Of a DNA stretch of 64,000 nucleotides, positions 43,601-54,116 are shown piece after piece. The DNA comes from Protonemura montana. Taxonomy: Eukaryota; Arthropoda; Insecta; Plecoptera; Nemouridae. Within the stretch, counting starts at the first letter, position 1. Every line of letters starts with the position of its first letter. The stretch covers positions 22,917,225 to 22,981,224 of the forward strand of contig OX387606.1 of the NCBI GenBank assembly GCA_947568835.1, written 5' to 3'. Under the pieces are notes generated by a model. It saw nothing but the letters and a program-made list of their open reading frames with translations. It was not told the origin of the DNA and did not search any database. The position numbers and the translations under genes were made by a program.

Positions 43601-46600
43601 ATACAAGTTTAACAAATTCATCCTTGGATCTAATTGTCCTTTGAGTAGGAAACCTCAGTAAGGGAATAATGGTAGATTTTGGGCAACGATATCCAAGGGG
43701 ATTTATGAGATATAACACATTACCCAATTGTTTGGGTAAACAAACCCAAAAAAAAACTTAGTTCTTTTGACATTTTCAAGATTTAAACCTAGAACTAACA
43801 CTATAAAGATACACCTGACGGTAGTGATATCAGCGCTGCAGTCAAAGAACGTCTCGTAGACAAGTTACTGTACCTCGTCGCCAACGTGAGATGCATCCTC
43901 TCTCAGCATCGTGGCAAACCGTTCCTGGAACGGCTGCAGCCGTGCGTTGGCACGAGACAGATCCTCCATCAACGTGGCCATTGTGGCCGGCCTTGCGTAG
44001 CCCTGCAACCGAAACGACAACAGAGGGTCAGAACTTATTACGACCATGCATGGTCTTCACTGAGGTGGAAGACCCACAACTGTCCAAACAAAAAGCACAA
44101 GCAAATAGCCGCAGCAAATTTAACTGTCAAGTGGCACCTTGAGTTTTAAATCTGGCGGTAAACAAATTAGGCTGTCACTTGTGTAGTCAGTAGAGTCCGT
44201 TTGAGGTTTGATTTTTGACCATTCGTACCAGCACATCTAAATACAGATCACTCAAGAAAGACCTAATTTTTGTCAGTTAGAAAAGATCATGCGCAAAGCA
44301 CACAGAGAGCAGGATTCTAAGAAGATTGTTAAATGCTAAGCTTGCGTACTATGTGCGTTGTATCAATTACACATGATAACCAAGTTTTAAGATCCTTGTG
44401 TGCTATGCTTGTGCTTATTGCTATGTCAATTGTGTGCAGTCCCATATGATAACCAAGTTTTAAGATCCTTGTTCGCTATGCTTGTGCATATTGCTATGCC
44501 AATTGTGTGCAGTCCTATTTGATAACCAAGTTTTAAGATCCTTGTACGCTATGCTTGTGCTTATTGCTATGTCAACTGAGTGCAGTTCCCAATTAATAAC
44601 AAAGTTTTAAGATCCTTGTGTGCTATGCTTGTGCTTATTGCTATGTCAATTATGTGCAGTCCCATATGATAACCAAGTTTTAAGATCCTTGTGTGCTATG
44701 CTTGTGCTTATTGCTATATCAATTGTGTGCAGTCCCATATGATAACCAAGTTTTAAGATCCTTGTGTGCTATGCTTGTGCTTATTGCTATGTCAACTGTG
44801 TGCAGTCCCATATGATAACCAAGTTTTAAGATCCTTGTGTGCTATACTTGTGGTTATTGCTATGTCAACTGTGTGCAGTCTCATATGATAACCAAGTTTT
44901 AAGATCCTTGTGTGCTATACTTGTGGTTATTGCTATGTCAACTGTGTGCAGTCTCATATGATAACCAAGTTTTAAGATCCTAGGAATGCCTAGAGACAGT
45001 GGTTACCTGTCGCAGCAGCCTGCGCTGTGCGCTGGGAGGCCTGCGTGCTGTTGCCGGTGTTTCCGTTTCGTCTGGCGAAGTCTCCACCGGCGTTTCTGAC
45101 GACGAAGATGACGCACCTGCGGCCTGGAAGTCGTCGCCACTGCAAGCAAAAAGAAGAGCTTTGCACTTCTTGGATGTTTCTGTCGTGTCAACAGCTCTCC
45201 TCGATATCGCTGGGGTGCTAGAAGATGGAATGATAGCTGTGCTTACTTGACGTGTGTGATGTTGCCCCTAGCGTCCATGTCCACGCTGAGGCTGACGGCT
45301 TCGCTGCCCGGGGAGCTCCTCGAGATGGTCATGTGGCTGGGGACTCCCGACGAGCGGGCGGCCGAGAACGCAGACGCTATGACTGCGGCAGTCGCCGGCT
45401 GGATGAACGCAGAGTCTGCAGAGGCACCTTCGTCCTGCGCGAACATCATGGACCAGAGTGAAAAACCGAGCTTTTGCCGGTGATTAATGATTCAATGATC
45501 GTGATACAATGCGTTACGTGCCACCGAATTTGTGAACAAAAATTCAAAGCATAAATAAAGCTTGCATACATACATGTATCACATGTTAATGATTTGTATT
45601 GTTATCAATCATTAATTTTGTTATAATTATTATGTTTATATTAATATTATATCCGATCAATTAGTCTGTGGAATGCACTGCCCCACGATATAACGGCTAC
45701 ATTTAAAAAAAATGTGAAATACCACTGTAAATTTATAAACTAACCAAAAAATGCTATGTAATTTAATTATATTGTAAATTCTACAAACACTATTATAATT
45801 CTATTAGCCTAGGGTAGTTATTATAATACCAAAGCTACTAATAAACAAATAAATAAATCTTGCCTTTTAGCTTTTAGGACAAGCTCAATATCGTCAATAT
45901 TTTAACATGTATTGTCATATATGATCGACGAGGAAAATAAATAAATTGAAATTGTAAATGCTACTAGCGGTCAGTAAATGTCATTTGGTTTTTAGTTTAC
46001 AGTGAGAGAAACGGTGCTGATGTTAAACATTGAAGGACAACTTGTGTTGATGGTCCCAGTAATCCGATGGCGCTAGCGGCGGCGCTCGTTAATAAACAGC
46101 CACAGTTGAATAACGACTCAAAATATCGATACACAAATATCAATCATTGACGTTAGCATTCCAATATATTAATTGAGAGTTAAGTCAGCCTCAGAAGCAA
46201 GAAATCTGTGAGAAATAACTAAATGACTACATCTCTGGGCGACCATTTATGTCGGTACAAAGTTCAGTTGACAGTTTTTACGATGACTATTTTAACTTTA
46301 GGCTGACTCTGACTTAACCTATAAACCCAGTGGTTCTAGACTTTAAAACATGCAGTTGAATATCTCTGCAGTCACCACCATGAAGAGAATTCAGTTTCTT
46401 TCCGTTTTAGAAGCACAAACAAAAGCTAGGCCTACATAAACGGCAAGGCAAGGCGGGATTATGGCTATAGAGGAATACAGCGAGGCCCATTGCAGTCAAG
46501 GTAAGCGTGAGTTAACATTATCCGAACAGACAAATTATTTAAAATTGATCCAAAAAATTGTTTAACAATTTTTCTTTACACCATTCAACATAGGAATTAA

Positions 46601-48808
46601 AATGGAATAATCCGATTCGATCCAAATTATTCAAGGGGGTCAACTAATTTGCACACACTGGAAATAACCTCTTTATAAATAATATTCCAGAGCAACAGCA
46701 GGGAAATCAATTGGAGATGAAAGCCTGCTCATCAGCGCGTCAACCCAGCGTTTTCTAGCCGACGTAAGTAAATGAAATGCGGGAAGCCTACATTTGCCAT
46801 GACAATAACCCCTACGTCTTGTACGACGCTGGCGGTAGCTGGAGGCGGCGAGCCGTTGTCTTCGTTAGACTCCGAGGAAGTCCCCGCCTCCTCAGGGGGC
46901 GTGGCCGTTCCCGCCGCTGCCCCAGAGTCTCCGCCCTCCAGTAATGTCAGCGTCGCAGCTGCAGCACGGAGCATTCGTCGAGCCACCGACAGCCGGCTCT
47001 GCGAAAGGCTCTGCGAACCCTGAGGTACTGCAAGGGGGAGGGATGACGTTAGTTTGCGAGGGAGATTTGGTTTACGCAGGCAAAGAAGAGCAAGGTAGGT
47101 ACAGAAAACGAAGTAGGTATTGACAGCTATCAGACCAGGTATTCAAGCCTTTACCGACAAATTCCAGTGAATTGTGGAGCAAACGAAGTACTTATTAGGT
47201 ATATATACCCATAAGATTGTAGGTTTTTCCTATCAGAATTGTGAAGAAACCTGTACGAAAACAGTCAAATTCTATTTAATTTCAACAGCAAAGTTAATTT
47301 GCAGTCAAGAAAAATTTACCCGGGGCTTTTTACGCACATACGAAAGGAAGCTAGGTAGGTATATGTCATCAAATAACATATCTCCTTAACTTGTTTTATC
47401 TTTTCATGCCTAACTTCATTCTTAACTTTCTGCTGGATACCACATAAGCCAGTAATAATCCTTCATTCCAGATTGACTTAACGTCTTTACCTGAGTTTGA
47501 ATCCATGATGTCAGTGGGAATGGTCATCGCACCGAGATACATAGCGTTTCCTCCATTGTGACTGGAACGAAAGCCTTGAACACCAAACCGCCGTTCTCTA
47601 GAGGCAGGCCGTGCTCCGCTACCAGGCGCTCGGTTTGTTGGAGCCGATGGTGTCGATGCTGATGGTGGAGGTCGCTGCACCAGGTGGATTACTTTCCCAT
47701 TCACATCTGTCACAAGGAGCAAATTTCTGTTTAGCAAATGAAGATGTATATCAACTTGTAGATCTTCTTTGTTTTAAGTGAAGATCAAATATTTTATATT
47801 TATGTTTTCTTCGAACATTACCCACCATATTCACTAAGGTTCTTGTCATCTTGCAAGACCCTACCGCAATAAATCAGACGCTGTGAGTCAACAGGAAAAG
47901 GAAGTTTCTCGAAAATCTTTTCCTTGAATTGCTTCACAGTAGTCTGATTATAGGAGAGAAATACACATTACTGTTGGATTCTGCTTAAGTGCAGTAAAAA
48001 ATCTTAGAGACTATCTAACTACAAAATGTACAATTTCAATGAATATTAATGCCATCTGTAAATGGCTCATGGCAGGCGTTGAACTTACATCATCTTCGAC
48101 TGAGAACGAATGATTTTGAGAGTCTAGAGTTTTTATGGTTATTTCAATCATGATTTGATTCGTTTTGACCTGAAATAATAACAAATTAGAGTCAGTTTGG
48201 TAGATTTTGGGTCTAGGTTGGCAGATAGAGGCAAAGACCCGTAGAGGGTTGTTTAGGCCTAAGGATATGCCAATGGATGCCACCCATTTCAACATTTTGC
48301 TTACCAAATTTTACGTAATAGGCACTAAGAACCCCAATCTAAAATATATGCGTTTAAATGGTTTACGCATTCATATATGTTCTTCTAAAGCAAAAACAGG
48401 CGCGTTTTCGCGAAAACGTACAAATATTTTAACAATTGCAACCGTGATCAGGTTATGATGATCAGCTTATTGATGACCAATTCGCCTATTTGCCTAGCGC
48501 CCGTACCGTGCTCTAGTGATTGTAAACTGAACATCTCCCCCCTCGATTTGAATAGTGGCGCTAAAATGCGCAAAGACAGGAGTGTTTCGTTCCAAGAAAA
48601 ATATTGTGTCAGAACTAAAAAAAAAGGAATGTTTGCTCTTAGAGTAGTAAGTAAGGTTACTTACTATCTGAAATAATTTCACATTTATGCTATATGGTAG
48701 GAACTCACCAATATTGATTGATTGTTTTATTGTCCATATCCTAACTAGGTAAATCAAAAGATGCAAAAGCCATTTCGTCACTAAATCAATTACCTCGTCG
48801 AGTGCCAT
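28650..48808 (-). CDS. BAG6: Large proline-rich protein BAG6 (Scythe) homologue
   Basis: Twenty-two coding exons, minus strand, phases agreeing throughout: 48808-48794, 48169-48089, 47943-47826, 47706-47491, 47027-46816, 45434-45247, 45139-45007, 44002-43874, 42989-42804, 41527-41335, 40264-40103, 38880-38690, 38222-37899, 37538-37476, 36200-36069, 35463-35272, 33847-33748, 32051-31921, 31279-31055, 30190-30035, 29683-29527, 28855-28650. The CDS is 3510 bp, 1169 aa (human 1132). Residues 12-82 are a ubiquitin-like domain ([24 protein letters not shown]). The middle is Pro/Ala-rich. A conserved DWVPIISRD...[14 protein letters not shown] block (NLS about 1081-1085) precedes the C-terminal BAG-like domain ([11 protein letters not shown]). 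BAG6 is the scaffold that hands tail-anchored and mislocalised proteins from SGTA to TRC40 or to RNF126-driven ubiquitination. The start and one donor (46816 or 46792) are uncertain. Confidence 0.95.
29797..29992. mobile_element. MITE with GTGGTG...GAGAGAGGG inverted ends (BAG6 intron)
   Basis: About 50-bp imperfect inverted ends: GTGGTGAAGAAGGAAAGAGA at left, CCCTCTCTTTCCTTCGCCAC at right. The middle carries AGAGCACCACGCGACCTC. It lies 43 bp from the donor of exon 30190-30035. Same family as 20275-20437. Confidence 0.7.
30282..30370 (-). mobile_element. 5S-derived SINE, 3' fragment
   Basis: Carries the family 3' segment in reverse complement: GGGGTTTTACGACGTACTGTTTTGA followed by CTGGTCTAATGGCATTGG. 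The head is absent. Confidence 0.65.
31742..31895. repeat. 31-bp tandem repeat, 5 copies (BAG6 intron)
   Basis: Units contain ATGTGACCTACCCTCGCAAG and ACCTAGATACA. The array ends about 25 bp from the 5' splice site of the exon at 31921. Confidence 0.95.
32075..32165. mobile_element. Partial MITE (GAGAGAGGG family)
   Basis: Matches the right half of 29797-29992 (AAATTTCTCGGCAAG, GTAAGCTGCGCTCCCTCTCT). It starts about 25 bp upstream of the acceptor of exon 32051-31921 and may contribute to its polypyrimidine context. Confidence 0.5.
32860..33250 (+). pseudogene. Transposase C-terminal remnant, hAT-like
   Basis: Around 33130-33250 one frame reads [10 protein letters not shown], then a stop, then [18 protein letters not shown]. 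This resembles the C-terminal dimerisation region of hAT transposases (the S-x-x-AER-x-FS pattern). The open frame at 32836-33054 just upstream may belong to the same decayed element. Inside a BAG6 intron, opposite strand. Confidence 0.4.
34080..34440 (+). pseudogene. LINE 3' end fragment
   Basis: Translated segments resemble the extreme C terminus of LINE reverse transcriptase ORFs: [17 protein letters not shown], ending in an AATAAAGAAATAA tail. Frames are interrupted. In a BAG6 intron, antisense to BAG6. Confidence 0.5.
34530..35205 (-). pseudogene. LINE reverse-transcriptase C-terminal fragment with 3' tail
   Basis: Minus-strand frame 35197-34814 encodes [20 protein letters not shown], then [11 protein letters not shown] and [12 protein letters not shown], the classic region after the reverse transcriptase in jockey/CR1/L2-type LINEs. 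After one stop the same protein continues ([20 protein letters not shown], about 34730-34660). A TAAA-rich repeat at 34538-34570 is the element's 3' tail. A 5'-truncated copy in a BAG6 intron in the host orientation, ending about 70 bp before exon 35272. Confidence 0.8.
36400..36780 (-). pseudogene. LINE 3' end fragment with poly(A) tail
   Basis: Minus frame 36734-36507 reads [11 protein letters not shown] ... [18 protein letters not shown], the usual C terminus of non-LTR retrotransposon ORF2. A long A tail (plus-strand T run at about 36400-36420) follows. 5' truncated. Confidence 0.7.
36999..37440 (+). mobile_element. 5S-derived SINE head with ~91-bp internal tandem repetition
   Basis: Head sequence GGTCACCAAAGTTAAGCAAC then GGTATTGGATGGGTGACC. 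A ~91-bp segment containing the AAGTTAAGCAACACTGCGCT motif is repeated four times (starts near 37055, 37146, 37237, 37326). The unit joins the box A/C-like region to the GGTTGGAGGGATGAAAGTT body motif. It ends 36 bp from the donor of the BAG6 exon at 37476. Confidence 0.85.
37643..37826 (+). mobile_element. 5S-derived SINE, 3' half
   Basis: Matches the 3' part of the family: TCAACAGCATTGATTTGTGG, GCTAGGTTAGGTTCATTC, GTTAAACCCCACTAACCAATC. Same orientation as the head-containing piece at 36999-37440, with the 63-bp BAG6 exon (37476-37538) between them. Confidence 0.75.
38945..39450. repeat. 67-bp tandem repeat, about 7.5 copies (BAG6 intron)
   Basis: Units contain GGGTTAATGCTGCAAGACAG and CTAACTGGTGCACTTCACC. 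The array begins 65 bp upstream of the acceptor of exon 38880-38690. Confidence 0.95.
39809..40003. mobile_element. Foldback MITE, about 195 bp (BAG6 intron)
   Basis: Inverted ends of about 50 bp: AAGAAAAACTATTTGAACTG at left pairs with CAGTTCAAAAAGTTTTTCTT at right, continuing through TGAATGCTAAGTAAAGGGCTAC. The interior carries GCGAAACGTCGGGAAATT, also found at about 15345, 24780 and 50705. Confidence 0.8.
40330..40390 (-). mobile_element. 5S-derived SINE, 3' fragment
   Basis: A short reverse-complement match to the family 3' end (TGCTTAACGTCGCACTGTTT then GGACCATGTGGCA). Confidence 0.5.
40610..40695. mobile_element. Partial MITE (GAGAGAGGG family), diverged
   Basis: Contains AGAGCACCACGCGACTCC and AAGTAGCGCTCCGTCTCTCC, matching the interior and right arm of 29797-29992 with substitutions. 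Confidence 0.4.
41655..41837 (-). mobile_element. 5S-derived SINE, internal part, running into a minisatellite
   Basis: Reverse-complement body motifs CCTTCCGAAAGACGGTACAA, CAGGATTCCTCCACAAATCC and TCTCTCCCGAACAGAACTGG. Where the 5S-derived head should follow, the sequence becomes a 15-bp tandem array. Confidence 0.75.
41838..42165. repeat. 15-bp minisatellite (GGTCATGTGTATGAT)n derived from SINE sequence
   Basis: About 20 copies. The unit matches the GGTCATGTGTATAATGGTCA stretch that joins body and 5S head in the SINE at 54.45 kb. Because 15 is a multiple of three, all frames stay open and give spurious ORFs (41758-42222 plus, 42255-41797 minus) of His/Met/Asp-rich repeats. These are not genes. 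Confidence 0.9.
44370..44985. repeat. 73-bp tandem repeat, about 8 copies (BAG6 intron)
   Basis: Units contain GATAACCAAGTTTTAAGATC and TGCTTGTGCTTATTGCTATG. The array ends about 20 bp from the 5' splice site of exon 45139-45007. Confidence 0.95.
45650..45865 (+). pseudogene. LINE 3' end fragment
   Basis: One frame reads [20 protein letters not shown], the typical LWNxLP motif near the end of LINE ORF2. An AATAAACAAATAAATAAAT tail follows. Severely 5' truncated. Confidence 0.6.
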
Positions 48809-48920
48809 TATAGATGGACCTTTGATCGTTTTAATGTTATTCGTACCTGCGGTTCATAGCGGTTCACTTTCGGTTTCCTGCTTCAGCTGTGGGCTTGGCA
48901 AGGCCGATCACTTTTATGCC
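48809..48920 (-). promoter_or_regulatory. Probable BAG6 5' leader and promoter side
   Basis: On the minus strand the candidate first ATG at 48808 has A at -3 and G at +4. Upstream sequence is moderately GC-richer around 48845-48905. No TATA box is evident. Placement rests on the BAG6 gene model only. Confidence 0.35.
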
Positions 48921-50268
48921 CTGGAACACAGAGGCAAAGGACTTGCTAATAAACATTTTTATTTGGTGCTTAATTAGTTAAAAAAATCCCTTTAATTACT
49001 TTTGTCATGAGTTCTGCTTGCGCTAATTTCGGTTTAAATTTCTACTATTTTCCAAAGATTTTGAAAGATTCCGCTCAACATTTCAAGATGAACGAGAAGC
49101 ATGTGTTACCGCCAATTTCAAAGTTCCAAACAATGACACATTCACAATCCCTTTTTTCTGCGGCGAAAAAAAAAATCTACGACTACTCTGTTGATATAAA
49201 ATGGGACAATGAGACCAATGTTTGGACTGGGAAGTGCTATTCCACCCACCTGGATATAATATATTGTTGAAAATGTGAAGTTTGGCATATTCGGCTGGAT
49301 ACTGGTAACTGGTAAGTAATGTGCACAAAATGACTCGTAAGTTCCAAGTATTTACCTCACACTGTTTGCGAATTAAAAGCAAAATGTAGGGCACTGAGCA
49401 CATAAATCCTCAGATCCTGTTTAATCTCCCGCTTGGTACACCATCCCCTTCGCTACAGACCTTGCTATCATAGATGCTATCGGGAATTTACGTTGTGTAT
49501 TCACGTACTTTAACTGACTAGCTCTTCCGTGCGAATAGGTCCAGCAATACGCTTCCTGCCAAGAAAAACTAACATACTTTTCTTAGATATTAGCTCTTTA
49601 AGCTGCTTTTTTACTGCTATAGAATAGCAGAAACCTAAATTCCTGTTTGTTTTTCAGTTGAAGGCTTGAAGCCATGGGGCCGAAATTTCTCCAAATTTCT
49701 CCAATTTCTCTGAAATCTCCATTTCAGAACAAGCCGAGCTCACTGGAAATATTCAAGGATGCTTATACCACGTACGAGAGCGTTAATTGGAACACAAGAC
49801 CAAATCACGGATATTTCGGAAATACATTTATTATTATTATGGTTTCTAGACTCATCATGTCTACGTTATTTTCATTCCTTTTAAACGTTATCAAAACACG
49901 TTATTTTAAATATTTTCAAAAAACAACTTATCAAATTCTTTACCAACAAAACATTTTAATTCAATTATCGACCTTTGCACATTAACTGATGGCCCATGAT
50001 TACAGGTAATTAATCGGCCGATTACCTGACTAACTGATTAGTGATTACCAATGAGCAATGACTTAACAATAACATGTTTACATATGTTCTACCGAATAAA
50101 ATAAATATTAAGTTCATCATTACTTAAATTATTATTCGTATGCAAAATCAAAAAATGTAATTTTATTGAATCAAACCCACAGATGAGCCCGTAGGGCAAA
50201 GACCACCGTAGGGCTTTGTGGGAAAAATAGAAAGACTACAAAAAAAATATATGTTTATATATATTATA

Positions 50269-50308
<40 letters not shown>

Positions 50309-50400
50309 ATTATTATATTAGCTTTTCTAAGCTTTGTGGGGCACCATTTAATTATATTTGTATCTTAATTAAATAAAAAGAAATAAAAAAAAAAAAAAAA

Positions 50401-50469
<69 letters not shown>

Positions 50470-51410
50470 TATTTACCTTACCACTTTAGTCTATTACTTA
50501 ATTTTATTTATTTATTTAATAAAAACCCAAGACAATTGCAAAGGTTGCATCGGTTGTCAAGCCTGGGTAAACAGTAAATTGTAGATGACAGGAATGTTTA
50601 CTTAAGATGTAGGCACATTATTTGATAGTTATCTAAAATTATAATAGCATATAGCAGTTAGATCAACAGCTATCACCCTTGATAAAGTATCAGACTCAAG
50701 TTACAAAACGTCGGGAAATTTTTAAACTTAGCAAATTCAAAACCCAGTTAAAAAAAGTTTATTTCCAAATGATTTATTATTCATGTTTTATTGGTGGCTC
50801 AAAAGCCAATCGCAAAACATAACATGTTAATCAATCTGAATAAAATATGTTTAAAGTTACAGATGATAGAGAAAAAAAATCAACATTCTGTTGCAATAAT
50901 CGATGTAAGTATAACTATTTAGTTGGTTACGTCACTTCAAGTAATTCACAACATTTAATTTAAAAAGCGACATGCGTTGATTAACTTTGCAGCTAAAGTA
51001 GATGTTGCGTTTGCAATAGCACTTTGCAATTATACTTTAAGTACATTAATTTTAGTAAATTGGTGATGGTGTTATATTTGTATTAAATAAATGGGAATTG
51101 GTATTTGGCATTAAAAATCCGTAAACTTATTGTTTGTATTTCATAACAGCTACTGCATTGAACCTGTTGATGGCCCTTCATTGTGATTTATTCAGAAATT
51201 ATCTGCAATGAGTTCATATTGCATGTTCTTTTAGATGAACAACAGAACAGACAAGCATTTTCTGTGATAAAACTTTTTGAAGCTAGCAAACTTTTGTCAA
51301 TTTTTCTGGTTTCTTTAGAGAGTTGTTCAAAAATTGCAGTTTCTGCATATGTTTCCCCTGCTTTTGTATTCATCAGTGAAGTCAGTAGACAGGTTCTCAT
51401 TCTTTAAAGT
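48921..51410. other. Intergenic AT-rich sequence, no gene seen
   Basis: Short open frames (49007-49270, 49674-49985, 51183-51407) lack recognised domains. ATT/TTA microsatellites occupy about 50268-50310 and 50398-50470. A fragment of the AACGTCGGGAAAT/AAACCCAGTT MITE family lies at about 50695-50760. Confidence 0.5.
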
Positions 51411-51415
51411 TAGTG

Positions 51416-52570
51416 GAGACTAGGGCTAGTTGTTACGTGAGCAAGTTGTTACAATCGATTTAAAAAATAGTGGATTTGAAATATCGCGGTATCGTTACAT
51501 GTTGTGACGTCACTCGTCAGTCAGAAACTGCAAAACTAGTCAGAAGCGCCGCGGTACGGGAATTATTGGAGATACAACGAATTGGACACCGCGAGTTGAC
51601 CGCGAGGTGAGATTTATTATTTATTATTTTTTCCATGCAATCTGCGAATGAGTTGTTTCCTGTTAGTCCCGAATTTTCTTGTAGTGCCAACAGTTATTTG
51701 GGCTGTTAATCAATTAGGTAATTAAATAATATCACTAATGTAATTGAAGTACGTCTGTGGCCTGTGGCTCCTGTTCATTTGTTGTGTGGGTCTGGACATG
51801 TGATATTTTTTTAAATTTATTTATTCATTTCAAACCCAGGACATATACTAAGTAACTGTATAGGTTTCGTCAGTTGATGCAAGGTAATCTGCTTTTTATA
51901 TTTTTGGCTGGATGTCTTTTCTGGGTTTCATAAATCGTTTGTACAAAATATAATATGATTGTTTCCAGTACATTTCCAGGTTGTGAATTGCAAATTCATA
52001 GGAAGACCCAGCGGGGAAAGATTGACATATCCGTTTGCAATACAGCGGTGAAGGTGATGAAAGATTCTGGGAAATTGCTGCGAGTTGCCGTTGAGCAGTT
52101 TGGGTTAACCTAATGACTCTTCAAAGATACCTGAAACAATCCCAAGTCCTTGGAACCAGGATCTTCTGTTACCTACCTTAGGTTATCAAAAGCCACATCC
52201 GGTGTTTACAGACGCTCAAGAACGGACGTCAACGAAAACTCTCCTACGGAGGACGACAAAGACTGTTTGTTTTGTCTGTTCTCAACTGTTCTCCAAATCA
52301 GGCCCAGCTGAACTAGACTGGATTCAGTGTTCGGCTTGGGCGCATGTGAAGTGTATTGTTTTCACTTCGGAGTTTATTTGTGCAGATTGCATGTAAGCAA
52401 TTGATACAGTTGATTGTTGATTCAGTAATTAAAATATTTCACTTCAATAGTAAAACCTAATATGCATTGTCTGTTAAAAATTATTTCTAATTAGCTAATT
52501 TTTGTTTTTCCCTATTATCTAGGTACAGTAACAACTGGCCCGTGGCCCGTAACAACTTGCCCCTTGTCTG
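51416..52570 (+). mobile_element. Decayed pogo/Tigger-like DNA transposon remnant
   Basis: The ends are related inverted sequences: AGACTAGGGCTAGTTGTTAC at left; on the opposite strand AGACAAGGGGCAAGTTGTTA at right. The GTTGTTAC motif is repeated inside each end. Near the right end (52271-52396) a frame reads CFVCSQLFSKSGPAELDWIQ, then CSAWAHVKC and CADC. This is the Cys/His-rich tail common in pogo-type transposases. The catalytic part is deleted or unrecognisable. No TA duplication could be confirmed, so the exact borders are uncertain. Confidence 0.55.
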
Positions 52571-52959
52571 GGCAAGTTGTTACACTTTGCAATTAGCAAA
52601 TATTACATTGTCACGTGTCTATTATAAGAATTAGTATTGTTATAAAAATGAGTTCTACTAGTCAAAATGTGTGCAAATAAATTGCCAAATTAACAATGAA
52701 TGAACATTTTGCTGGGGCTTTTTTCTGCACAGACAGCTGCAGCAAATGCCTTGGGATACAAACTTGATAATATGGTTTAAAGATAAGGGGATGTCTGATG
52801 GAATTGATTGGCAATGATCCGATAGATATCAATAATAATAATAATAACAATGTGTATTAACAGTATTAACAGTGTATTAACAATATTATGTTTTGTCACA
52901 TGTACATTTACAGGTAAATTACAGTATAGATCAATTTCCTATGGAATTCATCAATATGG

Positions 52960-53610
52960 TAAAACTCTTTCTCCAGACAATAATTTTTTACATGATATTT
53001 AACAGTTAAACGTCTTTGGTTTCCTGTAGCTCCTTTGGTAGCGCGTTGTATAATTGAACAACATTACAGTGTAGTCCAGTTTTAGATAAAATTCTGTGCT
53101 GATTACCCGTTGGTAAACGTTTGTTTCTAGTGTTTTAATTATGCTGTTTTGTTTTCAAAGGACGTCGGGTTCAACTTTATGAAGAACACAGCTTCTAAAA
53201 TATAGAGAGATGTCAAAGTTATAATTTTAAAATCTTTAAAAACACTCCAGCAGCTATCGCTTTTCTTGCGTCCAGTCGTTACCCTAAGCGCGTACTTCAA
53301 TCTAAAAAATTGTATCAATATCCTTTCTTGCAGCCCCTCCCCAGAAAACGATACCGTACCGAATCACAGCTTCAAAACTAGTCAAATAGTATACACGTAA
53401 TTCGGGAGTCGAAAACACTTTCTTTAGTGACCGAAGTTAAAAATTGTCCGCCGGAGTTTCACATATACTTGGTCAATGTGAATTGACCAGTTAAGTCTTT
53501 GTCAATGCAGAGCCCTAGGAATTTGGTGTGGTCACTGACTTCGAGACAGTCACCTTGGTTGTAGATTACTGATACTGTAGACAACTAATATAGTTGCCAG
53601 TTTATTTTAA
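52960..53610 (-). pseudogene. LINE reverse-transcriptase 3' region fragment
   Basis: The minus strand around 53560-53480 reads IYNQGDCLEVSDHTKFLGLC, then IDKDLT and a frameshift, the conserved FLG-x-x-ID-x-x-LTW region at the end of LINE reverse transcriptase. Further downstream (about 53345-53330) lies a GIVFWG-like segment. Broken by frameshifts and stops. Confidence 0.6.
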
Positions 53611-54041
53611 TGGCTGACAAAAATTGTAAACTGTTCAACTATTTTGCACAATTGTCGGGTGGAACTAGCTAAATATACCAACTAAACCCTATCCTTGAAG
53701 TTGAATTAATAAATGGGTTAATCGTGTCTGTTTGCAAGTTGAAAAAAGCACGAGCTTCATCGAAACAGTTGGAAAATGGAAATAGCGGAGCGTATCTAAT
53801 GATCATCATCTGATTGAACCAGTTAGGGTTGACTTCAATACTTGACCATAATTAAAATTAAGCAGTTTTTAAAACTTGTTATTTAATTTTGGTTGAATAC
53901 ACAAATTTTCAACAGAACTTTTGCTTGAACAGTTTCTGGAGGTTGACCGCTCAAGTTTATCACCCAAAAAACACTGGTTATTAAATGACTTGTGTTAAAT
54001 TCCCGATGACACTACACAATTTTACTGATAGTAATTAACAC
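53611..54041. other. AT-rich spacer, nothing recognised
   Basis: No open frame of note, no tandem repeat and no mobile-element motif seen between the LINE fragment and the 80-bp satellite. Confidence 0.4.
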
Positions 54042-54116
54042 GTGAGTCAACTTTAGGTCGCTGTTTCTTATGGGGCTGAAAAGTGGGACTTTTTTTGGTT
54101 CTCTCTTATGGTTAAT
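54042..54116. repeat. Diverged single unit of the 80-bp satellite
   Basis: Contains GTGAGTCAACTTTAGGTCGC and TTTGGTTCTCTCTTATGGTT, clearly the same unit as the array at 54557 but with more substitutions. The SINE at 54117-54556 separates it from the array. Confidence 0.75.

Noticed and set aside
45003-45461. Plus-strand frames over the BAG6 exons at 45 kb
   Set aside because: Antisense shadows of GC-rich BAG6 exons whose minus-strand frames join in phase with neighbours.
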